Under the pieces are notes generated by a model that worked only from the letters and a program-made list of their open reading frames with translations, was not told the DNA's origin and made no database searches. From an uncultured Eubacterium sp. (lineage in GTDB: Bacteria > Bacillota > Clostridia > Lachnospirales > Lachnospiraceae), in the NCBI GenBank assembly GCA_910584595.1, contig CAJUBQ010000002.1, forward strand, positions 53,657 through 117,656: a DNA stretch of 64,000 bases. The letters run 5' to 3'. How positions within the stretch are numbered: position 1 is the first letter of the stretch; each line of letters starts with the position of its first letter. This document shows, one piece after another, positions 53,486 to 61,644 of the stretch. Position numbers and translations under genes: made by a program.

Positions 53486-54824
53486 TCAATTCATATGGCA
53501 AGATCGGTTTAATATCGGAGTGGATGTCATCGATAAAGAACATAAAAAACTTTTCGGCATTATGAACCGTCTGCTCGTATTCAGTGATCAGGAAGATAAG
53601 AGTCAGTGGGTCTGCCAGGAAGGGCTGAAATATTTTAAAGATCATGCAATGAAGCATTTTTCAGAGGAAGAAGTCTATATGGCGTCTATTTCATATAAAG
53701 GATATGAATCACATAGGCGTGTACATGACAACTTTCGGAAGAATACACTTCCGGCGCTGGAACGTGAACTGTCACGAACGAACTATTCTCCGGACGCAGT
53801 GAGTCATTTTTTAAGTGTCTGTGCCGGGTGGCTGATTGGCCATACGCTAACGGAAGATCGTGCGATTGTTGGGGAAGGAGACAATACGTGGGACAACCTG
53901 CTGCCGGAGGAAGAAGAGCTGGCCGCTAAGCAGCTGATGATTCGCATGGTGAAAGACATGTTTCAGTTAGATGCACGTTTGATTAGTGACCGTTACAGTG
54001 GAGAAAAATTTGGAAAAGGTATTTACTGCAGGTTTATTTACGCAAACAACAAAGGCGAGAAGTGGGAAGTTTATATGATTATGGAAGAAAAACTGCTTCT
54101 CGAAACAGTTGGAAAGATGATGGGACACAAGTCGGGCAAAATGAACGTTGTACTGATGAACGCGTCCAGATATACGATCCGACAGTTTATCGAACGTGTT
54201 TTAGAGCATCTGCCGATGGCGGCAGGATTCGAACTGCAGGATGAGAATCTGTTATCTTATGAGCAGTTTCAGAAAGTATTTACAAAGCCGCAGTGCAGCC
54301 TTTTGTTTGATACGGGCGTCGGTTACTTTGCATATTGTGCAATGCTGCCTCGTGCATTAAAGAAGGCTGGAACTTCTATCGTAACAGAAAATGCCGTGAA
54401 AGAAGTCAGCGATTATTTGTTAAGCAATGAAAAACAAAGTGAAGAAAACTTTAAAAAGAAGATTCTCGTCATTGATGATTCGGATACGGTTTGTCTGGCG
54501 ATGCAGGAGTTACTGGGTGCAGATTATGAAGTTACGTCGGTAAAATCCGGTTTGGCAGGTATCCGGTGCATGACGCTGAACCGGCCGGATCTTGTTTTGC
54601 TGGATTATGAAATGCCGGTTTGTGATGGCGTGCAGGTATTGGAGATGATTCGTGCAGAGGAAGATTTTGCGAAAATTCCGGTCTTTTTCCTGACCGGAAG
54701 GGTAGATAAGGGGAGCATTACAAGAGTTATGCCTCTGCGTCCTGAAGGATATCTGATAAAGAATCAGCAGCCGGAAGATATTAAGAAAAATATTGACGGA
54801 TATTTTAGAAAAACATCCGGATGA
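53478..54824 (+). CDS. Hemerythrin - CheX-like - receiver fusion protein
   Basis: 448 residues from ATG 53478, which has AAAGGAGG upstream; the GTG at 53460 is less likely. The bacteriohemerythrin domain (1-135) keeps the di-iron set H22, H60xxxE64, H79xxxH83 and H122xxxxD127. The middle part (about 155-325) has the look of a CheC/CheX-type module (KQLMIRMVKDMFQLDARLIS ... GKMMGHKSGKMNVVLMNA). The C-terminal receiver (about 333-445) shows ILVIDDSDTVCLAMQELL and phospho-acceptor Asp in LVLLDYEMP. It probably senses oxygen or redox state and feeds chemotaxis-like phospho-signalling. Confidence 0.8.
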   Translation: MGNQFIWQDRFNIGVDVIDKEHKKLFGIMNRLLVFSDQEDKSQWVCQEGLKYFKDHAMKHFSEEEVYMASISYKGYESHRRVHDNFRKNTLPALERELSRTNYSPDAVSHFLSVCAGWLIGHTLTEDRAIVGEGDNTWDNLLPEEEELAAKQLMIRMVKDMFQLDARLISDRYSGEKFGKGIYCRFIYANNKGEKWEVYMIMEEKLLLETVGKMMGHKSGKMNVVLMNASRYTIRQFIERVLEHLPMAAGFELQDENLLSYEQFQKVFTKPQCSLLFDTGVGYFAYCAMLPRALKKAGTSIVTENAVKEVSDYLLSNEKQSEENFKKKILVIDDSDTVCLAMQELLGADYEVTSVKSGLAGIRCMTLNRPDLVLLDYEMPVCDGVQVLEMIRAEEDFAKIPVFFLTGRVDKGSITRVMPLRPEGYLIKNQQPEDIKKNIDGYFRKTSG

Positions 54825-54881
54825 GAAGATACTAAAAAAAACAACAGAACGAGAAAGATAGGCGCCTTACTTATAACAAAG

Positions 54882-54973
54882 AGCTGCCGCACGAAGTAAA
54901 ATACAGGCAAGATATAGTAGTTTGATATTTCAGATTACTATATCTTGCCTGTATTTTACTTCGTGCGGCAGCT
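54882..54973 (+). terminator. Exceptionally long perfect hairpin (38-bp stem) plus T-run
   Basis: 54882-54919 is the exact reverse complement of 54936-54973, with a 16-base loop and TTTTT after it. It lies 58 bases behind the hemerythrin-receiver gene. Ordinary terminators have stems of 6-16 bp. The length suggests a small palindromic element acting as terminator. Confidence 0.85.
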
Positions 54974-55104
54974 TTTTGTTCATTAAGCGAGACCATGCGG
55001 CAACGATTCAAAAAATTTTTTGATAAAATGTAACCTTTTTATGGTTTTATTTGTATTATTAGTGAAAGGACCTTTCAAAGAAATAAGAAACTGAGGGATC
55101 GCTC

Positions 55105-55587
55105 ATGAAACAAACAGTAGAGGAACTGTCAGTGCGTTACCGTGACAATTTGTTTGCCGCAGCGTTTAACGTATGCAAAAATGCAGCAGATGCAGACGAT
55201 ATTGTACAAGAAACGTTTCTGCAGTATTATGTAGCAAAAAAAGAATTTGACAGTGAAGAGCATATTCGCGCATGGCTGCTTCGGGTAGCAATTAATAAAG
55301 CAAAAAACGTGAACCATTCTTTTTGGAGACAGAATAAAGTGCCGTTAGAAGAGTATATGGAGACGCTTGCTTTTGAGTCGCCGCAAGAAGAGACGTTGTT
55401 TGAGACAGTGATGAAGCTGCCGGAAAAATACCGGATTATTATACATTTGTATTATTATGAGGAGTATTCTGTCCTTGAAATAGCAAAGCTGATGAAACTG
55501 ACACAGAGCAATGTCAAAGTCAGGCTTTCGCGCGGACGCAAATTATTGAAAGAAGCATTAAAGGAGGACTGGGAAGATGACGAATAA
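55105..55587 (+). CDS. ECF-type sigma factor
   Basis: 160 residues. Region 2 is YRDNLFAAAFNVCKNAADADDIVQETFLQYY; HIRAWLLRVAINKAKNV follows; region 4 is LPEKYRIIIHLYYYEEYSVL and KLTQSNVKVRLSRGRKLL. It overlaps the next gene by 11 bases. It is the second of three ECF factors in the window and is likely held inactive by the membrane protein encoded next. Confidence 0.92.
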   Translation: MKQTVEELSVRYRDNLFAAAFNVCKNAADADDIVQETFLQYYVAKKEFDSEEHIRAWLLRVAINKAKNVNHSFWRQNKVPLEEYMETLAFESPQEETLFETVMKLPEKYRIIIHLYYYEEYSVLEIAKLMKLTQSNVKVRLSRGRKLLKEALKEDWEDDE

Positions 55588-56203
55588 AGAAAAGTATCAA
55601 AAGGCGTTTTCGACTCTGCATGCCTCCGACAACATTTCTTTGGAGGTAGAGATCATGGAAAAGAATAAAAAATTATATCGAATGAAAAAAGTAGCAGCTG
55701 CCTGTGCGGCAGTGGCAGTAGTATTTGGCAGTATGACCGTGGCATATGCATCCGATCTGGGCGGCATCCGGCAGAAAATTACTGCATGGTTTCATGGAGA
55801 ACAGGCGCAGATGGATGTAACGGATAACGGAGATGGCAGTTATTCTTATAAGTATGTCGATGATAATGGTCAGACGTATGAAGGTTCCGGGGGAGGAGTA
55901 GCAATCGATGATAATGGAAATGAAATACCGCTGACTGCAGATGAACTTATGGAGCATGTAGGCAATGAAGTGGAAAAGGACCAGGATGGAAATGTTTGGA
56001 TTTATTATTATGATAAAAAGAAGAATATAACGGATTTGTTCGATGATGACGGGATTTGTAAGGTTGCATTTGAGCACGAAGGAAGAATGGTATACTTCAA
56101 AATTCAGGAAGGCGATGAACTGGAAGGTCTACCGGGCAACTACGGCTACGAGTGTGGAATGGAAAAGCCAAAAGATGTTGAAAATTACACGATTCTGGAA
56201 TAG
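55577..56203 (+). CDS. Probable membrane anti-sigma protein
   Basis: 208 residues. The cytosolic N-terminus (about 1-37) contains LHASDNISLEVEIMEKNKK; one helix runs about 38-60 (VAAACAAVAVVFGSMTVAYA); then an acidic outside domain has Asp-rich Gly turns (VTDNGDGSYSYKYVDDNGQT, VEKDQDGNVWIYYYDKKKN) that look like Ca-type or propeller-like loops. AAGGAGG lies before the ATG, within the sigma gene. The role is inferred from layout and the single helix. No named domain is recognised. Confidence 0.75.
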   Translation: MTNKEKYQKAFSTLHASDNISLEVEIMEKNKKLYRMKKVAAACAAVAVVFGSMTVAYASDLGGIRQKITAWFHGEQAQMDVTDNGDGSYSYKYVDDNGQTYEGSGGGVAIDDNGNEIPLTADELMEHVGNEVEKDQDGNVWIYYYDKKKNITDLFDDDGICKVAFEHEGRMVYFKIQEGDELEGLPGNYGYECGMEKPKDVENYTILE

Positions 56204-56234
56204 TCAGAGAATCAAATGGTTACTGGCAATGCGG

Positions 56235-56269
56235 TACCGGCGTCTGGTCATCAGGCGCCGGTATTTTCT
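56235..56269 (+). terminator. Terminator of the second sigma/anti-sigma unit
   Basis: TACCGGCG (56235-56242) pairs with CGCCGGTA (56256-56263), followed by TTTTCTC. Confidence 0.85.
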
Positions 56270-56287
56270 CATTCGGTATCATTTTTC

Positions 56288-56566
56288 TTATTTTTTCATT
56301 CGTTTCATCATTTGAATCATGCCGCGGGCTTTTTTGCTTTCTTCGGGAGAAAGATTTTTCAGCAAAATTTCCAGCATCATATCACGTTCCGATTCGTTGA
56401 ACGAAACCCCCTGTTTTTGCGCGGCGTTCGTAGCGGACATAAGCGCAGCCATCATATCTTTCGCGTTGCCGCCGGACTGTCTGGCAGACATAGCTTTTAA
56501 AAAAGCCAGTTTTTCCGGTGATATGCCGTTTGTGTTCTGGGCGGTAAATACATCGTCAAAATTCAT
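56288..56566 (-). CDS. Hypothetical protein, 92 residues
   Basis: Start at ATG 56566 with GGAGG 6 bases upstream, inside a longer frame that reaches 56584. Product: MNFDDVFTAQNTNGISPEKL..., helical, Met-rich (DMMAALMSATNAAQ; RDMMLEILLKNL; KARGMIQMMKRMKK), with no Cys. The next minus-strand gene upstream is of similar style, so the two may form a unit. No function can be given. Confidence 0.6.
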   Translation of the reverse strand: MNFDDVFTAQNTNGISPEKLAFLKAMSARQSGGNAKDMMAALMSATNAAQKQGVSFNESERDMMLEILLKNLSPEESKKARGMIQMMKRMKK

Positions 56567-56647
56567 AGTGTCCTCCATAATCAATGTAATAGCAAAATCT
56601 TATCTAAGATCAGCATATGTGAGAAATATAAAAAACGTGCATGATAT

Positions 56648-56977
56648 TTAGGAGAACATTGTTTCATATGTCGAAAACATTGAAAAGATATTTAAGATCA
56701 TATCAATGTTTTCCTGTTCCTTTTCGCTGCAAAACTGACGGATATCGCCAAGCATATTCAAAGTGTTTTCCATAGGATTTTCACTGGAGCAGATGGATAG
56801 AGAAGTATCGTCGCTGTCAATTAAGTCTATGGATTTTTTCAGCTCGATTGCCTTAATCAGTGTTAGAATTTCCTTCTGACGGGAGCCGCGCATATATGGA
56901 AGAGCTGTTTTTAAGATTTGTAAATCTTTGTTTTGCGTTTTTTCATCAAACGCAGTTGGTATGTAATTGTTGTCCAT
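56648..56977 (-). CDS. Hypothetical protein, 109 residues
   Basis: Start at ATG 56977 (AAAAGGATA upstream); a longer frame reaches 57028 without a site. The helical product contains LKTALPYMRGSRQKEILTLI and MLGDIRQFCSEKEQENIDMI. Proteins with this PYM-x-QKxI pattern occur in pairs with small Met-rich partners in Clostridia, but I know no function. It probably shares a transcript with the 92-residue gene. Confidence 0.6.
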   Translation of the reverse strand: MDNNYIPTAFDEKTQNKDLQILKTALPYMRGSRQKEILTLIKAIELKKSIDLIDSDDTSLSICSSENPMENTLNMLGDIRQFCSEKEQENIDMILNIFSMFSTYETMFS

Positions 56978-57127
56978 AAAATATCCTTTTTTATTTAGTG
57001 TATGTATGTAAGTCAGAGAATATGACACAATTTTGCAGAAAATCTATATAATAAAGGAAGGAGGTATTTTATATAGAAATGATCGTTAGAGCAATTAAAT
57101 ATTTTTTAAATAGAAAACAGGACAATT

Positions 57128-57295
57128 ATGGGAAAATTAGTCATTGACGGAAATAAAGTATATACAGTGGATGAAACCTGTATGAAGAAAAAGAACCTGA
57201 CGCTTGCGCAGATTCAGCTTAAAGAAACAGGCGAAAGTGAAAAACAGATGAAAACTCGTAACCGTCCGGGCAGATCTTCGTATTTACAGCGTTGA
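57128..57295 (+). CDS. 55-residue hypothetical protein
   Basis: ATG 57128 with ACAGGA upstream, stop 57295. Product starts MGKLVIDGNKVYTVDETCMK and ends RNRPGRSSYLQR. A sigma-A-like TATAAT lies near 57045, and AAGGAGG at about 57057 precedes an overlapping 22-codon ORF (57079-57147) that could couple translation. Two terminator-like hairpins follow. It is a plausible small gene of unknown role. Confidence 0.45.
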   Translation: MGKLVIDGNKVYTVDETCMKKKNLTLAQIQLKETGESEKQMKTRNRPGRSSYLQR

Positions 57296-57318
57296 CGGTA
57301 TGAAAATATAACGGCTGA

Positions 57319-57422
57319 GGAATCCGGCCCTTTGCAAGGCGCCGGATTCCCGGCTGCTGTTGCGTGATAAACGGATGATATGGTAAAACGCAGGAATGTA
57401 AGACTCTTACTTCCCTGCGTTT
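57319..57422. terminator. Two consecutive hairpins between convergent genes
   Basis: GGAATCCGGC/GCCGGATTCC (57319-57328, 57341-57350) and AAACGCAGG/CCTGCGTTT (57386-57394, 57414-57422). They separate the 55-residue gene from the minus-strand Cys-rich gene. Confidence 0.75.
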
Positions 57423-57497
57423 GATTCCTGATGGGGTGCATCAGTTTTTTATTTTTCTGCGGAAAGCGAAATGCTTTCCGCAGATTTTATAAATGGA

Positions 57498-57740
57498 TTA
57501 GAAGAATCCGTTTCCGCCGCAGCCACAGCCGCAAAGCAGCAATAAGATCAGCCAAATACAGCTGTTGTCGCCGCCGCATCCATTGCCGCAGCCGTTACCG
57601 CCAAAGAAAGAACCTCCGCCGTTGTTGCCACAGCAGCAGAATAACAGCAGGATAATCCAGATAAAGGAATTGTTTCCGCATCCGCATCCACATGCATTGC
57701 TTTCTCCACATCCACAGTTTGTAGCAGCTAAATCACTCAT
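57498..57740 (-). CDS. Cys/Gly-rich 'chorion-like' small protein
   Basis: 80 residues from ATG 57740 (TGGAGG upstream). Two copies of one layout: a Cys-Gly cluster (CGCGESNACGCGCGNN) followed by a hydrophobic helix (FIWIILLLFCCCG), then CGNGCGGDNS and CIWLILLLLCGCGCG. Eighteen Cys in all. Similar Clostridial proteins are often labelled high-cysteine chorion-like; the two helices suggest membrane or spore-coat association. A role in metal binding or disulfide cross-linking is possible but unproven. Confidence 0.75.
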   Translation of the reverse strand: MSDLAATNCGCGESNACGCGCGNNSFIWIILLLFCCCGNNGGGSFFGGNGCGNGCGGDNSCIWLILLLLCGCGCGGNGFF

Positions 57741-57915
57741 ATTGATTGCCTCCATTTTTTTATTTGTTTTATGGTTTATCTTATGAGGGCGGCTTGTATA
57801 GGTTTCCAAAAAAAATAAGAGAATCCATCGTACATGCATTGACAAACGGGTACGTCTGTGCAAAAATGATTTGGACATGAAATATAGGAAACGCATACAA
57901 TCAGGAGGATGGATA

Positions 57916-59127
57916 ATGGAAAAGATTAAAATGACGACACCGCTTGTAGAGATGGACGGAGATGAAATGACCAGAATTCTCTGGAAGATGATTAAAGATG
58001 AACTGCTGCTGCCATTTGTAGACTTAAAGACAGAATATTATGATCTTGGCCTGGCCTGCAGAAATGAAACGGATGACCAGGTAACGATAGATTCTGCAAA
58101 TGCTACGAAAAAGTATGGCGTTGCTGTAAAATGCGCAACGATTACGCCAAATGCAGCGCGTATGAGCGAGTACGATCTGAAAGAAATGTGGAAAAGCCCG
58201 AATGGGACAATTCGTGCAATTTTAGACGGAACCGTATTTCGGACGCCGATTAAAGTAAAGGGCATCGAGCCGTGTGTGAAAAATTGGGAAAAGCCGATTA
58301 CGATTGCAAGACATGCATATGGCGATGTTTATAAAAACGTAGAAATCAAAGTGCCGGGTGCAGGAAAAGCAGAACTTGTATTTACAGGCGAAGATGGTAC
58401 GCAGATAAGAGAAACTGTGTTTGACTTTGATGGCCCGGGCATTATCCAGGGTCAGCACAATGTGAACGCATCCATCGAAAGCTTTGCAAGAAGCTGCTTT
58501 ACTTATGCGCTGGATTGTAAGCAGGAGCTTTGGTTTGCGACAAAAGATACGATTTCCAAACAATACGACCATTCTTTCAAAGATATTTTCCAGGAAATAT
58601 TTGACAAAGAATACAAAGAGAAATTTGATGCGGCAGGCATTACTTATTTTTACACTCTGATTGACGATGCCGTAGCGCGCGTGATGAAATCCAAAGGCGG
58701 ATTTATCTGGGCATGCAAAAATTATGACGGGGATGTCATGAGCGATATGATCTCATCCGCATTTGGCTCTCTGGCAATGATGACGTCGGTGCTTGTTTCA
58801 CCGGAAGGTTATTATGAGTATGAGGCAGCGCATGGAACGGTGCAGCGTCATTATTACAAGCACTTAAATGGTGAAGAAACGTCTACGAATTCCGTAGCTA
58901 CCATTTTTGCATGGACAGGCGCTTTGCGCAAACGTGGAGAAATGGACGGTCTCACAGAGCTTACAGCATTTGCCGATCATCTGGAAAAAGCATGTATTGA
59001 TACGATTGAATCCGGAAAAATGACAAAAGACCTCGCACTTATTACGGAACTGGAACATCCGACGGTCTTAAACAGCGAAGGATTTATTAAAGAAATCCGT
59101 AAAGCGCTGGAACAGATCTATCGGTAA
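57916..59127 (+). CDS. icd: NADP-dependent isocitrate dehydrogenase (eukaryotic-type)
   Basis: 403 residues from ATG 57916 (AGGAGGA upstream). Diagnostic: PLVEMDGDEMTRILWKMIKD, TITPNAARMSEYDLKEMWKS, SPNGTIRAILDGTVFR, KGGFIWACKNYDGDVMSDMI, AHGTVQRHYYKHLNGEETST. This is the subfamily II enzyme, distinct from E. coli Icd. It converts isocitrate to 2-oxoglutarate and NADPH, serving glutamate synthesis in a branched TCA route. A TTGACA-like element lies near 57840. Confidence 0.97.
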   Translation: MEKIKMTTPLVEMDGDEMTRILWKMIKDELLLPFVDLKTEYYDLGLACRNETDDQVTIDSANATKKYGVAVKCATITPNAARMSEYDLKEMWKSPNGTIRAILDGTVFRTPIKVKGIEPCVKNWEKPITIARHAYGDVYKNVEIKVPGAGKAELVFTGEDGTQIRETVFDFDGPGIIQGQHNVNASIESFARSCFTYALDCKQELWFATKDTISKQYDHSFKDIFQEIFDKEYKEKFDAAGITYFYTLIDDAVARVMKSKGGFIWACKNYDGDVMSDMISSAFGSLAMMTSVLVSPEGYYEYEAAHGTVQRHYYKHLNGEETSTNSVATIFAWTGALRKRGEMDGLTELTAFADHLEKACIDTIESGKMTKDLALITELEHPTVLNSEGFIKEIRKALEQIYR

Positions 59128-59146
59128 CAGGCAGGAGCCTATTTGC

Positions 59147-60145
59147 ATGCGTCAGGATTTTAAGAAACTGATACCGCCGGCAAAAATTTTTGTAACCGGA
59201 AGCGCCGGATTTATCGGTTATCATTTAAGTAAAACGCTTTTAGACTATGGATGTCAGGTTGTCGGTCTGGACAATCTGAATCCATATTATGAGGTCTCTT
59301 TAAAAGAAGACCGTCTGCATATACTAAAACAGTCCGGACACTTTCGGTTTCTGTTGGAAGATCTGTCAAACCGGCAGGCATTGGAACAGATCTTTTTAGA
59401 GGAGCGGCCGGATATCGTAGTAAACCTTGCTGCTCAGACCGGCGTTCGTTACAGTATAGACCATCCGGACTGTTATATACAGTCAAATATCATTGGTTTT
59501 TACAATATATTGGAGTGCTGCCGAAATCATCCGGTGTCACATCTTGTGTATGCATCTTCCAGCTCTGTGTATGGCGCAAATAAAAAAGCGCCGTTTTCTG
59601 CCGAAGACCGGACGGATCATCCGGTAAGCCTTTATGCGGCGACGAAAAAATCCAATGAACTGATGGCATATTGTTATAGTAAATTGTATGGGATTGCTGC
59701 AACCGGACTTCGTTTTTTTACCGTTTATGGCCCAATGGGTAGACCGGATATGGCATATTATAAGTTTGCAGAAAAAATTATGAAGGGCGAGCCGATACAG
59801 GTATATAACAAGGGCGATATGCTGCGTGATTTTACATATGTGGACGACGTCGTAAAAGGAATTGTAAATATTTTGCCGAACCTTCCAGAGGAGACAGACG
59901 GAGTCCGGCATAAAGTGTACAATATTGGCAACAATCATCCGGTAAAGCTGATGGATTTTATACATACGCTGGAGCATTGTCTTGGCAAAACTGCGAAAAA
60001 GGAATTTCTTGCTATGCAGCCGGGAGATGTTTACCAGACTTATGCAGATATCCAAGATTTGGAAAAAGATTTTGGCTTTCGTCCGGATACGCCGATCACG
60101 GAAGGGATACAAAGATTTACAGACTGGTTTTTGTCATACAGATAA
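59147..60145 (+). CDS. UDP-glucuronate 4-epimerase-like SDR
   Basis: 332 residues, GCAGGAG upstream. IFVTGSAGFIGYHLSKTLLD, VVGLDNLNPYYEVSLKEDRL, NLAAQTGVRYSIDHPDCYIQ, YASSSSVYGANKKAPFS, YAATKKSNELMAYCYSKLYG (YxxxK), RFFTVYGPMGRPDMAYYKFA. The NPYYxxxLKxxRL and GRPDMA stretches are typical of UDP-GlcA 4-epimerases (CapI/LpsL type), which make UDP-galacturonate for capsules. It lies 19 bases after icd and 18 before an ECF sigma gene, an odd setting for a capsule enzyme. Confidence 0.88.
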   Translation: MRQDFKKLIPPAKIFVTGSAGFIGYHLSKTLLDYGCQVVGLDNLNPYYEVSLKEDRLHILKQSGHFRFLLEDLSNRQALEQIFLEERPDIVVNLAAQTGVRYSIDHPDCYIQSNIIGFYNILECCRNHPVSHLVYASSSSVYGANKKAPFSAEDRTDHPVSLYAATKKSNELMAYCYSKLYGIAATGLRFFTVYGPMGRPDMAYYKFAEKIMKGEPIQVYNKGDMLRDFTYVDDVVKGIVNILPNLPEETDGVRHKVYNIGNNHPVKLMDFIHTLEHCLGKTAKKEFLAMQPGDVYQTYADIQDLEKDFGFRPDTPITEGIQRFTDWFLSYR

Positions 60146-60163
60146 AGCAGGGGGAACAGGCAG

Positions 60164-60649
60164 ATGCGGAGTGAAGCAGAGGTAAATCGCGCAGTAGAAA
60201 AATATGCAGATATGATACGGCGCATTTGCCTTTATCATCTGAAAAATCAGGCGGATACCGAAGATGTGTTTCAAAATGTATTTTTGAAATATATGCTGCA
60301 TGAAGAAGCTTTTTACGATGAGGAGCACGAAAAGGCATGGCTGCTGCGTGTGGCGATCAATGAATGCAAAGATTTTTTAAAAAGTTTTTTTCGACGAAAT
60401 ATGGTGCCTCTGCAGGCAGTTGCAGAGCTTGGAACGGAAATGCCGGATGACCACCGGGAAGTTTTAGAAGCGGTGTTATCTCTGCCCGGACAGTATAAAG
60501 ATGTGATATACCTGCATTATTATGAAGGATATACCGCATCTGAAATCGGAGCAATACTCGGAAAAAAAGAAAATACCGTGTATTCTCTGCTTTCCAGAGG
60601 ACGGGGGATACTGAAAAAAGAACTCGGAGGTGATGGCATTGGCAAATAA
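60164..60649 (+). CDS. ECF-type sigma factor
   Basis: 161 residues, AGGGGGA upstream. AVEKYADMIRRICLYHLKNQADTEDVFQNVFLKYM forms region 2 and EKAWLLRVAINECKDFLKSF follows. Region 4 is LPGQYKDVIYLHYYEGYTAS and KENTVYSLLSRGRGIL. It overlaps the next gene by 11 bases, with the RsgI-like protein as probable inhibitor. This is the third ECF module here. Confidence 0.92.
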   Translation: MRSEAEVNRAVEKYADMIRRICLYHLKNQADTEDVFQNVFLKYMLHEEAFYDEEHEKAWLLRVAINECKDFLKSFFRRNMVPLQAVAELGTEMPDDHREVLEAVLSLPGQYKDVIYLHYYEGYTASEIGAILGKKENTVYSLLSRGRGILKKELGGDGIGK

Positions 60650-61574
60650 GATACATGACGCATTTGAAAATGTAAAAGCAGATCCGGCGCTGAAACAGTC
60701 TACCATACAGTTCTTGGAAGGAAAGCGCAAAAAAAAGCAGCCGATGTTTTCATATGTGCCGATTGGGAAAACAGTTGCCGCAGTCTGTGCGATGGTTATG
60801 GTTTTGATTGGAATCGGCGGTTATTCCTGGCTGCTGACTCCTGTTTCTTATGTGAGCATTGACATTAACCCCTCTATGGAATTGGCGCTGAATCGTCTGG
60901 ATCGTGTAGTGTCAGTAACGTCATACAATCCGCAGGGAGAAGAACTGATAAAAAATCTGCGTCTGAAAGGCAAAAAATATATGCAGGCCATTTATATGAT
61001 AACAGAAAGCGACCGTTTAAAGCAATATCTCCAATTTGAAGAAGAACTGGTGCTTACTGTTGCAGCAGACAGCAGTAAGACAGCATTAAAGACGGGTGTG
61101 GAACAATGCTGCAGCCATATCGGCCATGGAACGCGAAGCGTCAGTGTGGATGTGGAAGTGGCGTCTAAAGCGCATGAAAATGGACTGTCTGTTGGCAAGT
61201 ATTCGGCCTATTTGCAGCTGTCACAATATGACGACAGCGTTACAATAGATCAGTGTAAAAAAATGAGTATGGCACAGATTCACAGTCAGATCATGGAACA
61301 TGAGCATGGGACCGGACATGGGCATGGAAGCGGAGCAAATAATACTTCTGAAGATACGAATCAGACGGAACATGAACGAGAACATGAACAGGAAACAGAA
61401 CCCAATGAGGGCAATGAGGAGCATGAACAGGAAACAGTATCAGAAACAAAGCATGAGCAGGAAATAAACACAAATACAGCAGCAAAACACGAACAGGAAA
61501 CAGAACGAAAGCAGGAAGATGAGTTCGAAGAGCATCAGCACAGACGGCGCAGAGGACATCACGGATATGAATAA
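60639..61574 (+). CDS. RsgI-like membrane anti-sigma protein with a His/Glu-rich tail
   Basis: 311 residues from TTG 60639, 8 bases after GGAGG; GTG 60630 and ATG 60633 are too close to the site. The N-terminus is cytosolic, with one helix at about 43-65 (VAAVCAMVMVLIGIGGYSWL). Then comes the RsgI periplasmic motif YVSIDINPSMELALNRLDRV, VTSYNPQGEELIKNL. The last 85 residues are repetitive: MEHEHGTGHGHGSG, repeated (K/E)HEQE units, and EEHQHRRRRGHHGYE. The tail could bind metals such as Zn, Ni or Cu, or sit in the cell wall. RsgI proteins usually pair with SigI; here the partner is an ECF factor. Confidence 0.8.
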   Translation: MANKIHDAFENVKADPALKQSTIQFLEGKRKKKQPMFSYVPIGKTVAAVCAMVMVLIGIGGYSWLLTPVSYVSIDINPSMELALNRLDRVVSVTSYNPQGEELIKNLRLKGKKYMQAIYMITESDRLKQYLQFEEELVLTVAADSSKTALKTGVEQCCSHIGHGTRSVSVDVEVASKAHENGLSVGKYSAYLQLSQYDDSVTIDQCKKMSMAQIHSQIMEHEHGTGHGHGSGANNTSEDTNQTEHEREHEQETEPNEGNEEHEQETVSETKHEQEINTNTAAKHEQETERKQEDEFEEHQHRRRRGHHGYE

Positions 61575-61606
61575 AATTTTGTTTTAAGAAAAAAATAAAA
61601 AATCAG

Positions 61607-61644
61607 GCGCCAAAGCATTTTACATTGCTTTGGCGCTTTTATTT
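61607..61644. terminator. Bidirectional terminator between the RsgI-like and MATE genes
   Basis: GCGCCAAAGCA (61607-61617) pairs with TGCTTTGGCGC (61626-61636), with TTTTATTTT after it on the plus strand and an A-rich tract on the other side. Confidence 0.88.

Noticed and set aside
57565..57786. Pro-rich plus-strand frame opposite the Cys-rich gene
   Set aside because: A mirror of Gly codons on the other strand; the minus-strand gene has the ribosome binding site.
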